Shown here: piece by piece, positions 1-11,891 of the stretch
Numbering within the stretch: the stretch's first letter is position 1
How the letters are laid out: every line of letters starts with the position of its first letter
Origin: Cokeromyces recurvatus
Taxonomy: Eukaryota; Mucoromycota; Mucoromycetes; Mucorales; Mucoraceae
DNA: 64,000 nt
NCBI RefSeq assembly: GCF_025118155.1
Contig: NW_026251434.1
Span: 99,219-163,218 of the forward strand
Direction of reading: 5' to 3'
Program-made: the position numbers and the translations under genes
Notes under the pieces: model-generated
Database searches by the model: none
What the model was told of the DNA's origin: nothing
What the model saw: the letters and a program-made list of their open reading frames with translations, nothing else

Positions 1-345
1 CTCTTCCATCATATAATAAATCAGCCCTCTCATGAGACAATTCTCCAGATTTTGACAGAAGCTGTTGATATTGAACAAGAATTTTTCCGTGATGCCTTAC
101 CTGTCCGATTAATTGGTATGAATGATCAACTTATGAATCAATATGTAGAGTTTGTTGCTGATCGTCTCTTGGTATCTCTTGGTTTCCCCAAGCATTATAA
201 TGTCTCTAACCCATTTGACTTTATGGACTTGATTTCTCTTCAGGGTAAGACTAACTTCTTTGAAAAGCGTGTTTCTGATTATCAACGCGCTGGTGTTATG
301 AATCAAAAAGAAGAACGTAGTTTCACTTTGGATGCTGATTTTTAA
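1..345 (+). CDS. RNR2: Ribonucleotide reductase small subunit, 3' end (paralog 1, cut by window edge)
   Basis: This is the last 114 codons of a class Ia ribonucleotide reductase small (R2) subunit, the diiron-tyrosyl radical partner that lets the large subunit make dNTPs in the cytoplasm. The frame is open from base 1 and ends at TAA 343-345. It contains [28 protein letters not shown] and the large-subunit-binding tail ending LDADF, all matching the complete paralog at 4642-5850. The 5' part lies outside the window, so nothing here marks it as a pseudogene. It is tandem with the second copy and about 4.3 kb upstream of it. A 101-bp stretch is identical between the two copies. The identification is certain; intactness upstream is unknown. 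Confidence 0.93.
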   Translation, partial: LFHHIINQPSHETILQILTEAVDIEQEFFRDALPVRLIGMNDQLMNQYVEFVADRLLVSLGFPKHYNVSNPFDFMDLISLQGKTNFFEKRVSDYQRAGVMNQKEERSFTLDADF

Positions 346-447
346 AACAAAAACATATATATATATATTTATATAAAACCAAACATTTTTATTTTATCCT
401 TTCATTATTATTATTATTATAATTAGTAGCATATATTGATTTCCTTT

Positions 448-491
<44 letters not shown>

Positions 492-3400
492 AAAAGAAAG
501 AAAGACAAAAGAGACTTATGTATATACTAGCATGTAGTTTTCTTTTTTTTTTTTTTTCTCTTCAATAAAGTTTAGTAAGATTTAGAAATTATTACGTGGA
601 GTTTGAAAATTAAATTAAAAACAAAAGGTCGCGTCGCGTTATCAATTACATTGTATTACTTCACATGGGTTGTTATAAATTACATCACTTGTAGATGATA
701 ATATTATTTCAGAATGTGATAAGCTACAACTGTTTAGTATAGCAGACTTTATAACATAGTCAATAAGTTACTATAGAAGTAATAATATTTCTACTTAACA
801 AATAGAGGAGAACTTACAAGTATGTTTAATTAAATATATAAGTAAGAAAAAAGAAACATTTATTTCATTTAAAGTAAGAGTGTCTGTATATGATGTTCTT
901 TAATATTATTATTCTGATAAGATAAAAGAGAATGAATTGTAATAAAACCATTTTAATATCATACACGAAAAAAAAAAAGATCTAAATTTGATAAATTATT
1001 CCCCTAATACAAATGAATGCAAGCAAGTACTAATAGTAACTTATCTAATCATTTGGAGACGTAAATAAATGTTTTTATAGAAATTAACCATGTAGTAAAT
1101 TATTCTTATACACGGCCTGTTGAATATCCCGTTAAAGCTATATAGGATTTTGTGGACAACTGTCTTATTAACCTTATTTCTGTGTTACATTGAATTAAAT
1201 TACACTTATTTTAATGTACAACTATTTAAAGAAGATTATAATAGGTATTTATTGAAAGTCATAATAGTTGGTTATATACTATAGAATTAACATTACTTGG
1301 ACTGCTTTCTTGTCATAATAACTATCTAATTGAATAGATTGACATTTATAGGTTTATTTTTTTTTTGTCTTATTCTCAAAACATAACTAGATTCATACGT
1401 CAAACATCACAACAATAATAACTTTTGTAAAGTATTAGTTCGCAAACAGGCATTTGATATGCTAAAAAAAGGAGTTTAGTGGAGTGTGCTTTACACTTTG
1501 ATTTGAGCAAATCACAAGTGACACAACAGATCAAAAAACAAATTGAATAAGATATGTCTGTAAGTAGTATTTTCTCGAAACAATATCATGTTGTGGCAGA
1601 GTATTTTTTTTCAGGATGTAATTGAAGAGGGTACTCATATTCGTTTTAATAGTTGTTCAATTAGCTTAATTATGAAGCCAGATAGAAAGCAGTTATATTC
1701 GAAATTTTGTCCCTTAAATAATATTGACAAAACATTTTGCTGCTTATGTTTGAATGGTATTCTAAATCTCACAAATGATAATAAAACTGGTTAGAAACAA
1801 CTCTTAACTGAATGACAATGGTTTTACGTGAAGAAAAAAAAATCTCCAAGTTTACAAAAGCGATGCATCTAGCCAAAGTTAGTTGTGGTACCGAAGATGT
1901 TATCAAAAAAAAAAAAAAAAAAAAAAAAGAATAATGTTTTTAGTATAAACTTGTTATTAACTAGTCAAGTAATTAAAATTATCTAATTGTTTTTATTTTT
2001 TTTTAGAAGATTAAGAAAAGAAATACTGAAGAAGTGTATTATATAGCTTTAACCTTGTGTCATTTATCACGGATTTGAACTCTTATGTCTTTTCGAAAAT
2101 ACTGATGTGTCACTTTAATTATATCTATTTTATTTATTTTAGAATCACCAGAAAGTATTCATAAAATATTTGGTAGTAATGAGCCACTTAATGCTCCCAC
2201 ATATGGATGCAGTAATAGTCCTTCCTAAATACATGAAACAATCCTCTTTCCAACGGTTACAAGCCTAAAGACCGCTTTTCCAGGGAATCTCTTAGCAAGC
2301 CCTTCGAAATCAGGCTCACGACTGTACACCTAAATCGAATAAGATATATTCATTTTATATTTGAATGATGGTACGCATGTTTTATCAACATATAGCCAAA
2401 CCATATGTTCTAATAAAAAAAACAAGAAACAGGAAATGAAAATTTAATAATTAAATACCATCAACTAATAAGAAACAAAAAGCACAACAAATGAAAGTTT
2501 TTAAAAGAAATAGACTATCGAATAGAAACCTTAATTGTAATTATTCGAGTGACAATGGCATATACTAATGTTTCCAACTTATTTTTCAATGATCCTATAT
2601 TATTTACACACCTAAGAATTGAGCCCCCGGACGTGAATAGTGTCTTCATTATTTGGTTGAATATAAATATAATTGGAAAGCATGTAAGCTCTGTAGGTCA
2701 CATTTGACGTCCAAGATGCCATAAAAATTCGTTTAACCATGCTCGATAAGTTTGAGTTTTGTTTATGGAATAAAATCTCTTTAAAGTGTATGCTGTACTT
2801 CATTCTATCCTATATTTTTTTTAAAAAGAAAAAAGGTGTACATCACCTACATATATATGCATTTCCTTTTTTATTAGGTCTTAACCCCATTGAACAATTT
2901 TGGTCTAACTTTAAAGTACAAAGTCAAGTAAAGTAAGTTTAAAGACATGGAAGCGCCCAGCTCAAGAATCATTGAAGTTAGTAAGGCGATACCATTCGAG
3001 CTTCTTTGTAGCTTCTTAAATCAGCTGGATAACTGCTTAAAGAAATGTCGTATATTGGATATATAAATATGTATTTTTTTTGTGTCTCTACTACACATGA
3101 CCAAGTTAAATTATTTCTTGATCATCAATTTGTTATATAAAAAAAAAGTAAGCAATAAAGTTCCCTTAAAAGTCCGACTAATGTTTTCGGAATATTGTCT
3201 AATTGACAGTGGGGCCATTATAAAGCAGCAATAGTGGTGCCAAATCCATACCACTGCTTTTATAATAATAACCTAATAACAGTTAAAACTTATTTGTTAA
3301 ATATTGCTTTATTATTTATGAAAATTATCTATTAACTTTTATTTCATGTAGATTGATTTGACTCGAAAGCAATCGATAGATTATTATTGTTGCTACCTCC

Positions 3401-4414
3401 TTCATATTTTATTACGTAATATATAAATAAGATTTATATCGATGTCACCAGCATTTCATATAAGTATTTAGAGATCATCAAATACAAGAAACTCGTACTA
3501 TAATTTATATAACTCACTATGAAGAAGGGTAATATTGAAAACAAATATTATTAATAATGATGTTATATGCCAACAGTATTAAGTTCTGTGATTGAAACAA
3601 ATAAAACGAAAGAACCTTCTTCGAAATACATAAAAATAAAAATATAAAACATTCAGTCACTTCTAATTCTTTCCCTTTTTTGCCCTTATTTTTTCATAGA
3701 ACATAGTGTAAACATAATCGTCCGATTAAACAGTTGATTTTTAATTTATTAAAGTAAAACCTGGATGAGATCAAATTCCCTTCCTCTCTCTTTGTGTATG
3801 TGTGTGTGTAGGCGTATGCATATATATTATATTTTGAATGTTTTTTTGCGGGGATAGAGGTTTAGTGATTCTTAATCATACTTTTACTGCTAAAATAACA
3901 ACGTGTATTGTGTTATTGTTTTTAAAATAACTCTTTTGATAGCAAATATCTTATGCATTTAGTATATTTTTGTATGTCATATATGTATATACATACACAC
4001 ACATATGTATATATATATATATATGTATATGTATGTATGTATATATATCTATATGAAATTAAAATATTTTGCCTATCAGTCCTTCGCATATATATACTAA
4101 ATATGATTTAACTTTATGAATTTCAACCTTTTTTTTTAGAAAAAACCCTTAAAATAGATAAAAGGTTTTAGAAACAGATCCCCTCTTTCAAGTCAAAAGG
4201 AATTATATTGAATACAAATTATACTACTACGGAATACAGTATGGAATGTTATAAAATAAATAGCCATATTTCTCTATCTTTTTTTTATTATTATCATTAT
4301 TTTGAAAGACAAATACTACTGAAATGCATACTATTATATTATATAACGGAAATAATATGAATATAAATATTAAACAATTAATATTAAAAGGGCATCAGAA
4401 CTGCTACACCTATT
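346..4414. other. Intergenic region between the RNR2 paralogs, with TE debris
   Basis: I see no intact gene. The stretch is AT-rich with an A-run at about 456-488 and AT/GT microsatellites at 3795-3812 and 3980-4055. The only recognisable coding trace is the dead transposase C-terminus at 2870-3066, annotated separately. Open stretches at 1588-1794 and 2150-2330 look exon-like in composition but match nothing I recognise. Confidence 0.6.
2870..3066 (+). pseudogene. IS630/Tc1-type transposase C-terminal remnant
   Basis: The translation GLNPIEQFWSNFKVQSQVK around 2877-2936 is the hallmark 'LNPIEQFW' motif near the last catalytic acid of IS630/Tc1-like DDE transposases. After a frameshift the text continues as a typical C-terminal helix (IIEVSKAIPFELLCSFLN) and stops at 3066. 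The catalytic core upstream is not readable, so this is a dead fragment. The family is certain from the motif; the exact borders are not visible. Confidence 0.7.
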
Positions 4415-4430
4415 GGTTGCTATGGAAACC
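4415..4430 (+). promoter_or_regulatory. X-box (RFX/Crt1-type) candidate in the RNR2 promoter
   Basis: The sequence GGTTGCTATGGAAACC lies about 210 bp upstream of the RNR2 ATG. It is an imperfect palindrome close to the RFX X-box consensus GTNRCC-N0-3-RGYAAC. In budding yeast, RNR2-4 are repressed through X-boxes by the RFX protein Crt1 until DNA damage relieves repression. The preceding TATTGG can also be read as an inverted CCAAT box. The motif is visible; its function is inferred from yeast. Confidence 0.55.
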
Positions 4431-4641
4431 ATTTCAAAATTCAGGTGGTATGATTATGAATTTAAAACTCCAAAAAAAATTTACTTAGTTTTTTTTTCTA
4501 CCTCCTATCCAATTTTGCGGACTCTCGGTTTTTTGGGATACAAAAAAATAGTATATAAAGAACTTAATTTGACCAAATAACGAGGAAAAAAAAAGTTATC
4601 CATCTAATTATTCATTAAACAAATAATCAAATAGTTACATA

Positions 4642-5850
4642 ATGACCGTTTTCGATGCCCAATCTGAACTTGCTGCTCACAACTTGAGAGCCAGTATTCA
4701 AACTCGTATGGCGGAAATGAAGGCTTCTATGGACTTAAAGCCTGGAGAGGAACTTATTTTGAAGGAAAACTCAAGACGTTTCTGTCTTTTCCCCGTTAAA
4801 TTCCATGAGGTAATGTATTAAAAAGTGTAGTGTTGTTATATGAGAGAGAAACGCACACATACACACATGCAAAGAAAAGATATATGTAAAAGAGTTCATG
4901 TGTACAGAGGATCCTAATTTTTTTTTATTCGACAATATTAGATCTGGGAATTCTATAAGAAGGCTGAAGCTTCTTTCTGGACTGCAGAAGAAGTTGATTT
5001 ATCTAAGGATTTGATTGACTGGGAAGAAAAGATGAATGCCGATGAACGATTCTTCATTTCTCGTGTTTTGGCTTTCTTCGCTACTTCTGATGGTATTGTT
5101 AACGAAAACTTGGTTCAAAACTTCTGTGATGAAGTCAAGATTGCAGAAGCCAAGTGTTTCTATGGTTTCCAGATTATGATCGAGAATATTCACTCTGAAA
5201 TGTATTCTCTTTTGATTGATACATATATCAAAGATCCTGAGGAAAAGGAATATCTTTTCAATGCTATTGAAACCATCCCTGTCATTAAGAAGAAGGCTGA
5301 ATGGGTCTTCAAGTGGATTGCTAATGAATCTAATCAACCTTTCGGTACTCGTCTTGTTGCCTTTGCTGCTGTTGAAGGTATCTTCTTCTCTGGTTCCTTT
5401 GCTTCTATTTTCTGGCTTAAGAAGCGTGGTCTCATGCCTGGTTTGACTCTTTCTAACGAATTCATTACTCGTGATGAAGGTCTTCATGCTGATTTCGGTT
5501 GTCTTCTTGTTCATCACTTAACTAACCCTCCTTCTCAGGAAACTATTACTCAAATTATTACTGAAGCTGTCGAAATTGAAGAATCTTTCTTCAGAGACTC
5601 TCTTCCTACTAGATTGATTGGTATGAATGATGATTTAATGGTTCAATATGTTCAATTTGTTGCTGATCGTCTCTTGTTATCCCTTGGTTGTCCCAAGCAT
5701 TATAATGTCTCTAACCCATTTGACTTTATGGACTTGATTTCTCTTCAGGGTAAGACTAACTTCTTTGAAAAGCGTGTTTCTGATTATCAACGTGGTGGTA
5801 TTATGGCTAAGAAAGAAGAACGTAGCTTCTCTTTGGATGCTGATTTCTAA
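4642..5850 (+). CDS. RNR2: Ribonucleotide reductase small (R2) subunit, complete
   Basis: Two exons, 4642-4809 and 4942-5850, joined across a 132-nt GT-AG intron, give 358 aa. The protein carries the R2 fold. Asp106, Glu137 and His140 of the ENIH motif are predicted iron ligands, Tyr144 of SEMY is the predicted radical tyrosine, and [14 protein letters not shown] and DEGLHADFG supply the remaining ligands. The C-terminus SLDADF is the peptide that docks on the large subunit. It should form the R1-R2 complex that reduces ribonucleotides for DNA synthesis. The N-terminus is shorter than in yeast Rnr2 (about 400 aa). The start is the only ATG in frame that gives [17 protein letters not shown]. 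An X-box candidate lies upstream. It is a tandem paralog of the copy at 1-345. Confidence 0.97.
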
Positions 5851-6339
5851 ACCATTTCAACAAAAACACACATATACATACATATCTTCATATCAAATAC
5901 TTGCACATATACATTTTTTTTATATTTCTCCGTTTTTTGCATTTATAATTTCCGCCTGCATTATTAAATAATCAACATAGAGCATTTTTCTTTACTATCA
6001 TAATCATTTAAAATAAAATAGAAATAAATCGATAAACCATCTTTAATTATATCATTCAATTCAAAATAATGTCTATGATAAAAGACACTACTCATAACAG
6101 ATTGCTTATAAAATATTCTACACAAAAAAAAAAAGACTTTCTTTAATGAAAAACTCTATATCCGGTATTTTTCTAATCGGTTTGTACATCCTGATCTTTT
6201 TTTATATATAAGGTAGCTTAAATTATCGCTTCAGGGGGCAAGTATATGTTATAAAACTAAATACAATGCTTGATCCATCTTTGATGGTCAGTAATTGTTA
6301 TTTTCTTAAAATATTTTACAATTTGATCATTTAAAATAT

Positions 6340-6560
6340 AGACTTTAATTAAACAATCTCTTCTAATTTCAGTTTTAATTCTGGCCTAAAATAATTTATC
6401 TGGACTAATTTAGAAATAACATATAGGGAGAAAGATAAGCAATCATATAGCATTGATCTTCAACCGTCTTTTGAATATCAGGACATTTATAGATGGCGTT
6501 ATTATCCATAACTAGATGTTACTAAATAGTCATTCCATAAGTATCTAAAGTATCTATGAC
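6340..6560 (-). pseudogene. IS630/Tc1-type transposase remnant
   Basis: On the minus strand the translation reads MDNNAIYKCPDIQKTVED then a few residues later AYLSPY. This corresponds to the 'VMDNASIHK...YLPPYSPELNPIEQFW' region around the second catalytic Asp. Downstream, after several stops and a frame change, ARIKTEIRRDCLIK matches the segment following the EQFW motif. Multiple stops show the copy is long dead. Limits are approximate. Confidence 0.6.
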
Positions 6561-9301
6561 GCTGGTTAAAAACTAAAGAGAATATTAACCTTGTGTATTA
6601 ACTTGAGCGTTTACTTTAATAGGTATTTCACTACCGTTTTCTCTCTCTTTTTTTTTCCTTCTTTCATCTTTTAAACTTACTTTAGATTATACAAGATTAA
6701 ATTAATACTTTCTTTTCCGTAAATAACACCTGATAATTATTATAGTAGTGCCTTTCCTTGAAGAAATAAATACCTTATCACGCATTCCTATCTTTGGTCT
6801 ATCAAAGTTTCATCGGCTATACATATAAAATACAGTCTCATTAACATAAATACAAGATTCAAATTAGTCCATCTGTTGGTCTGCTTCCCATGTAAATACT
6901 ACTTTCCTACAAATCTGCAAAATCTTTTCGAATGTTTCAGCACCAAGAATCCTATCTTATTTCTTAAGACTAAATAAAAGACGATCAATAAAATGCTTGT
7001 GTCGTCCTAATAGAGTAATTGAAATCAAATCAGAAAAGACGGGAAATGATGAATATCTTACTCAGTAACTTAATCGTAGTGAGTAATATTGAGTATAAAG
7101 AAGCAGACATTTCATAGTCTATCCTTGTTAAGGCAGTAATATGTTTAGGATTAAAACAAGGCATCCATCTATTGCTAACTATTATTGCTAAGGACTAAAC
7201 TATTCAGTATAGTAATAGCCCACTTTAAGACCTTTTTTTTTTCTTTAAATATATGCTGCCAAATTTGAAAAATACCAATAATCAGACCTAATTTTACTAT
7301 CTTCTCTAAAAATATGGATGGAATACTGTAAAGAAGGGTTCGCTATTTGTTATAAGCTCTCCCCTTTCCGAATACTCATTACCATATTGCCATAAAGTGA
7401 ATGAACATTTGACATTACTTAGAGTTAGTCAAATTTGATTTTGGAATATTTCAAGTAATAAGGACTTAAAATTTACTATGTTCATACCTACTTTACCATG
7501 GTTATATCTGTGATGGAAGGTAAATAAAAGATAAAAGACAAAATAAAAAGAGAGAAAGGGAACAAAAGGAAGTATAGTTTGAGACTGTTTTTTATTCAAT
7601 AAATAAAGTTAAAAGAAAAGCTAAAGAAAGAAGTTCAAGATTATTTTGTGTCTAAACAACTGCTTGTATTTATATTAATGAATCCTGAATCAAAGAAATA
7701 AAAATAACCGCCAAAGAACATGAGTCATGAAACAGTATTAGTATTCGGATATACGTCTTGTTGATTCAAGAGACTGATCTATGGATTATCTATTGGGTGT
7801 TATAATGATCTGATCAAGTTTTAAATAAAAAATTTATTGTTTAATCTGAGTATATGTTCCTGATATCTTTTATGTTTTATTTTATTGGATCAAAGACGAC
7901 CTGAATCCTTTATCAAGGTTATAAAAATAAATATTTAGAAATGATACGATGTCTTATACTTGATACATCTAGACAATTGGATGTCAATAAGTTTTATATT
8001 ATTTACAAGATGTTATATACAGAGTTTTATTTCATATTCAGGCTTATATTTTATCCTGTATTATGTAATTCATCTATTATAATATTACTCATGATTATAT
8101 CCAGAGCTTGTTCTATAACAATATCTATCGACTCTATTATAACAACATACACAATTAATTCAAATAGTATTATCAAGACAAAAATAATCAACAATATTCA
8201 ACAAAGTAATACCTTGTTGATAAGATAAAGATAACAAAAGAATAAGACAGAATAAATCTGTGAAAACTTTATAAAATGAAGAAGTTGAATAAGAATAAAT
8301 TTAATTGAATTTCTCAAAAAAATGAGTGCAAAATGGATCTTGTGGAGAACAGGGTTACTTCGCGACAGAAACAGAATGAAGATATCTTGAAAGAAGAATA
8401 TTTTCCCATAAAATAATTAAAGTTATTGTGTTTGAACTCTAGTCTTTGCCCTGACTGAGAATTAATCTCAGTTAACTCTAATAAATATTAAATTATTGGT
8501 GCTTGATCTAGCCGGTCATTTTTCTTGAAACCAAATAATGAAATCTCATTTGTTCATACTTGTGAATGATATAGGAAAGATACTTTTGACATTTAGATTT
8601 ATATTCTAACCAGCTTCTTTGTATTATATTCATTCCTCAATGTACTATTTGAATAAAAGTCATTATAGTGTATAGTGTATAGTGTATAGATAGTATATGA
8701 TTGTATTTATAAATTAGTATTTTAGACAATATTATAATAATAATGCGTATATATAACTAATAGGTATAATCTATAATTCATATATCTTTATCAGTAATAA
8801 CTCCTTACACTATGTTTTGCTTATCATTATTTCGTAAAGTTAGTATTTATTATAATATTATTTTTCTCATCGCAAGAATGTCTTATAAACTGAAATCAGA
8901 TAATATTGTATGCATAAAGTGTACAACTACTAACTATAAAATCGTTCGGTCCTTTATGACTCTGATCTGTATATTATAAGATATTATGTAATACATCATT
9001 ATATACACAACATACCTGTATATAAAGTTCCTATCAAGAGGATAATTATATCCAAGGAATATAGAAGGAAGAAGAACAGCCTGCCCATATCGAGCTAAAC
9101 AACATTACTGTCAAAATAGATACGGAAAGTGTAAAATAGAAATATGTACAGGAAGATATAAGAATTCACAATGCTTAAAATAGATCTTCATTTGTATCTA
9201 ATAACATAAAATCATTAATCTTTAAGAAACCCCGCAAAAGAAGCCTATAAATAATGATATATTTTCTAACCTTGCGTCTAAATGCTAAAATTTCTTGGGA
9301 A

Positions 9302-9302
<1 letters not shown>

Positions 9303-9359
<57 letters not shown>

Positions 9360-9376
9360 AGAGAGAGAGAGAGAGA
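9303..9376 (+). repeat. A54 homopolymer followed by (GA)n
   Basis: A run of about 54 A residues is followed by nine GA units. It directly precedes a dead transposase fragment and creates spurious poly-Lys and poly-Phe ORFs on the two strands. Confidence 0.9.
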
Positions 9377-9417
9377 ATACAAGCAAATTTATTTTCCCCT
9401 TTACTCTTCAAAGTTAT

Positions 9418-9578
9418 ATCCTGCAGACCAATTTTGGCTTTTAATTAAATCAAATGTTAGACGCTCTCAATTCAGTGATAAAGAAGATATACATTCCAGA
9501 ATCACTAAATCATACGATAATATTCCTCATAACACTATTAAAACCTTTGTACAGTATTCTAATAATGTTTTCGTCTAG
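9418..9578 (+). pseudogene. IS630/Tc1-type transposase C-terminal remnant
   Basis: The translation starts PADQFWLLIKSNVRRSQFSD and continues to a stop at 9576-9578. It corresponds to the conserved '(E)QFWSxxKSKVKR' block and terminal helix of the same transposase family seen elsewhere in the window. Only the final 50 or so codons survive, immediately downstream of the long A-tract. Confidence 0.6.
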
Positions 9579-10515
9579 TGTTTGATGAATAAAGAGTTTT
9601 TCCTTTTTTTTTCTTTTTTTTTATAGTAGCTGTGATTGAGAGAATTTAACTACCGCAATATGAATTTAGGTCAGCGTAATTTTATACATTATTTTGGATG
9701 AATCTAAATAATACAAAAAATGACACGTGCATATATTTATAATTTATTATGACTATAATAATAATGTAACACGAACACGCTTCTTATAACTAAAGAGTTG
9801 AAACAAAATATGAGAAGGAAAAGGAAGAGCTTTTCTTTTTCCTTTTCTTTTTTCTTTTTCTTTTATCTTTTTTCTTTTACAACTTTAAACCTTTATTTCA
9901 CCAGCGGCTGTATTCAATAATCTATTCTGTATTGATCGCTCGAAAAATTAGTTGAAACAAAGTACAAAAATCTATCATCTTTTCTTTTCTTACCCCTTAA
10001 CAATGATTGAAAAAAAAAAAAAAAAAAAAAAAAAGTGCATAATGAAACAATCTGCAGAGAAATCTAGAGTTTTATTAATAGAAACCTGTTAGAACTATTT
10101 GCTACATTATTCTATATATTAATGGTAAAAGATCACATTATAGAAGCAACAAAGCTTAATTTTCAAATTTGATATCTGATTTGAATAATATTTAATTCTA
10201 TTTATATATGGATTATTAGCTAATAATCCCGTGATTAATGAAAATTTATTCATCAAAAGTATATTATATGAGCAATAGAAAGATAAACTTTTGTTACTAA
10301 TGACAGTCTGATAATAATTTATATACGAGGATGTAAACATCTTTTTTCTTTATTATATGTGGTGAAAAAAAAATATATATATATAAATATTTTATATTTA
10401 CATTTGTTTATATAATAATACAAATAAAGGAATTTAAAAAAAAATATCAAAATAAGTGGTGGGAGGGGAAATAATACTAATAAATTATAAAAAAAATATT
10501 GAACATTTTTCTTGC

Positions 10516-11837
10516 TTAAAGATGGATATAGGCGGTTAAACTGTTGTAATTATCAGTTTCTGCTGAAGAGCTGGTATTATCTGTATCATCTGTATCATCT
10601 GTATCATCACAATCTTCATCGTCACCTTCATCTTCAGCAGGTTTATTTTCAAGAGGATAGACAAATTGTTCTTCCCAATAAGGACGAGAAACGCTATTAC
10701 AAGCTAAAGCAGGGATAACATTAAAGACCTTTTGAATGGTAGGCATCCATTTCATAGTCATGCCAACAGTAGCGCTATTCAATTCATGTTCAAGAACGAT
10801 ATGACCGGTCTTATCTTTTCCTCTTCGTTCTTTACTAACCCATTTTTTAAAGTAGCCATCAACAGTGCTAGGAGGCAAGTGACCACCACCAGGGGCAGGC
10901 ATAGCCCAATCATTGGTATCTCGATCCCACATAACGGTATGCAAACCCATTTGCCAGGCAATAGAACGAACACGATCATCAACATCACCTTGAGGAGGTC
11001 TCCAGCACTTGGGTGTAATTCCAGTAGCTTCCTTAATGGCCCTTAGAGTCCAATATAATTCAGCAACAACTTCTTCATTTGTCTTGGTTGTCATTGCAGG
11101 ATGAGACCAGGTGTGAACACAGATATAATGACCATGATTTAAAGCACGCTTGGCAGCCGCGGGGTAAGTAACGACATTGGAACCGATATACTAAACAGAC
11201 AAATCAGTATATACTTCTTCCTATATATATATATTCAAGTACTTACAAAGAGAGTAGCCTTTTGGTTATTATTTTCAGCTAAAAAGTTGTAAAGAGCAGG
11301 TTCAGCATAAGGGTTTTCCTTCCGTGCATATTTGCCAGTATAAAGATTGAATGGTCCATCATCATAACTCAAACCCCAATCTCCTTTACGAGGACATTTG
11401 TAGTAATCTTGAGGAATATTAATCTTGGGAGTAACACAATTAGTATCAGACCACCAACAATAAGGATCTGCAGGACCATCAGTGTTGGGTACAAAGTTAC
11501 CATTTGCGTCTTGAATTCTAACAGGAGCTTTAGGGACAAGAGACCAATCGATTTTATCAATAGCAGCTTTGACTTCAGCACTCTTAGTGCTAGGTGTTTT
11601 CCATGTTGGAGGATAACCTTTCAAAGTATAAGTAGGTAATGTTTTACTTAAGTCATAAGGTCCATAATTGTAAGAAGTAACTACACCGGTTGCAGGAGGC
11701 AAATCTGGGAAAACTGGTGAGTGTTGAGGAATATAATCCTTAGTAGATGAAGCTTTTGAAGTAGTTTTTGATGGAGCGGCAAAAACGAATTGACTTCCAC
11801 AAAGAAGCAAAACTGCACTAGCGATAGTAAACTTCAT
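10516..11837 (-). CDS. Chitin deacetylase-like polysaccharide deacetylase (CE4)
   Basis: Two exons, 11837-11247 and 11190-10516, separated by a 56-nt intron, encode 421 aa. Residues 1-20 form a signal peptide, so the enzyme is secreted or wall-bound. It should hydrolyse N-acetyl groups from nascent chitin to make chitosan, a major Mucorales wall polymer. All five CE4 motifs are visible: LSYDDGP (about 156-162, catalytic base and metal Asp), HTWSHP (metal-binding His pair), RPPQGD, DTNDW and IVLEHEL. The C-terminus is an acidic (DDT)n-type tail built from a 9-bp repeat, with no hydrophobic GPI-addition segment. The ATG at 11837 was chosen over an in-frame one 18 codons earlier because it begins the signal peptide. 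A TATA-like stretch lies near 11920-11930. Confidence 0.93.
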
Positions 11838-11891
11838 TTTTCTATATAAATTTATTAAATGTATATGTGAAAGGGGTAAAGTGAAGTACAA

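Larger units (their letters stand above)
5851..10515. other. Gene-poor stretch with dead transposase fragments
   Basis: No intact gene is visible. It contains two transposase remnants (6340-6560 minus, 9418-9578 plus), an A54 tract followed by (GA)n at 9303-9376, a short (AGTGTAT)3 repeat near 8666-8688 and otherwise AT-rich unique-looking sequence. The ORF at 7941-8228 has an Ile/Ser/Tyr-rich low-complexity translation that I do not believe is coding. Confidence 0.6.

Noticed and set aside
4999..5517. 172-aa antisense ORF opposite RNR2 exon 2
   Set aside because: It is a shadow of the strongly codon-biased RNR2 frame and has no recognisable content.
9175..9578. Overlapping ORFs on both strands with poly-Lys or poly-Phe runs
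   Set aside because: They exist only because the A54 tract lacks stops; the only real signal is the transposase remnant downstream.
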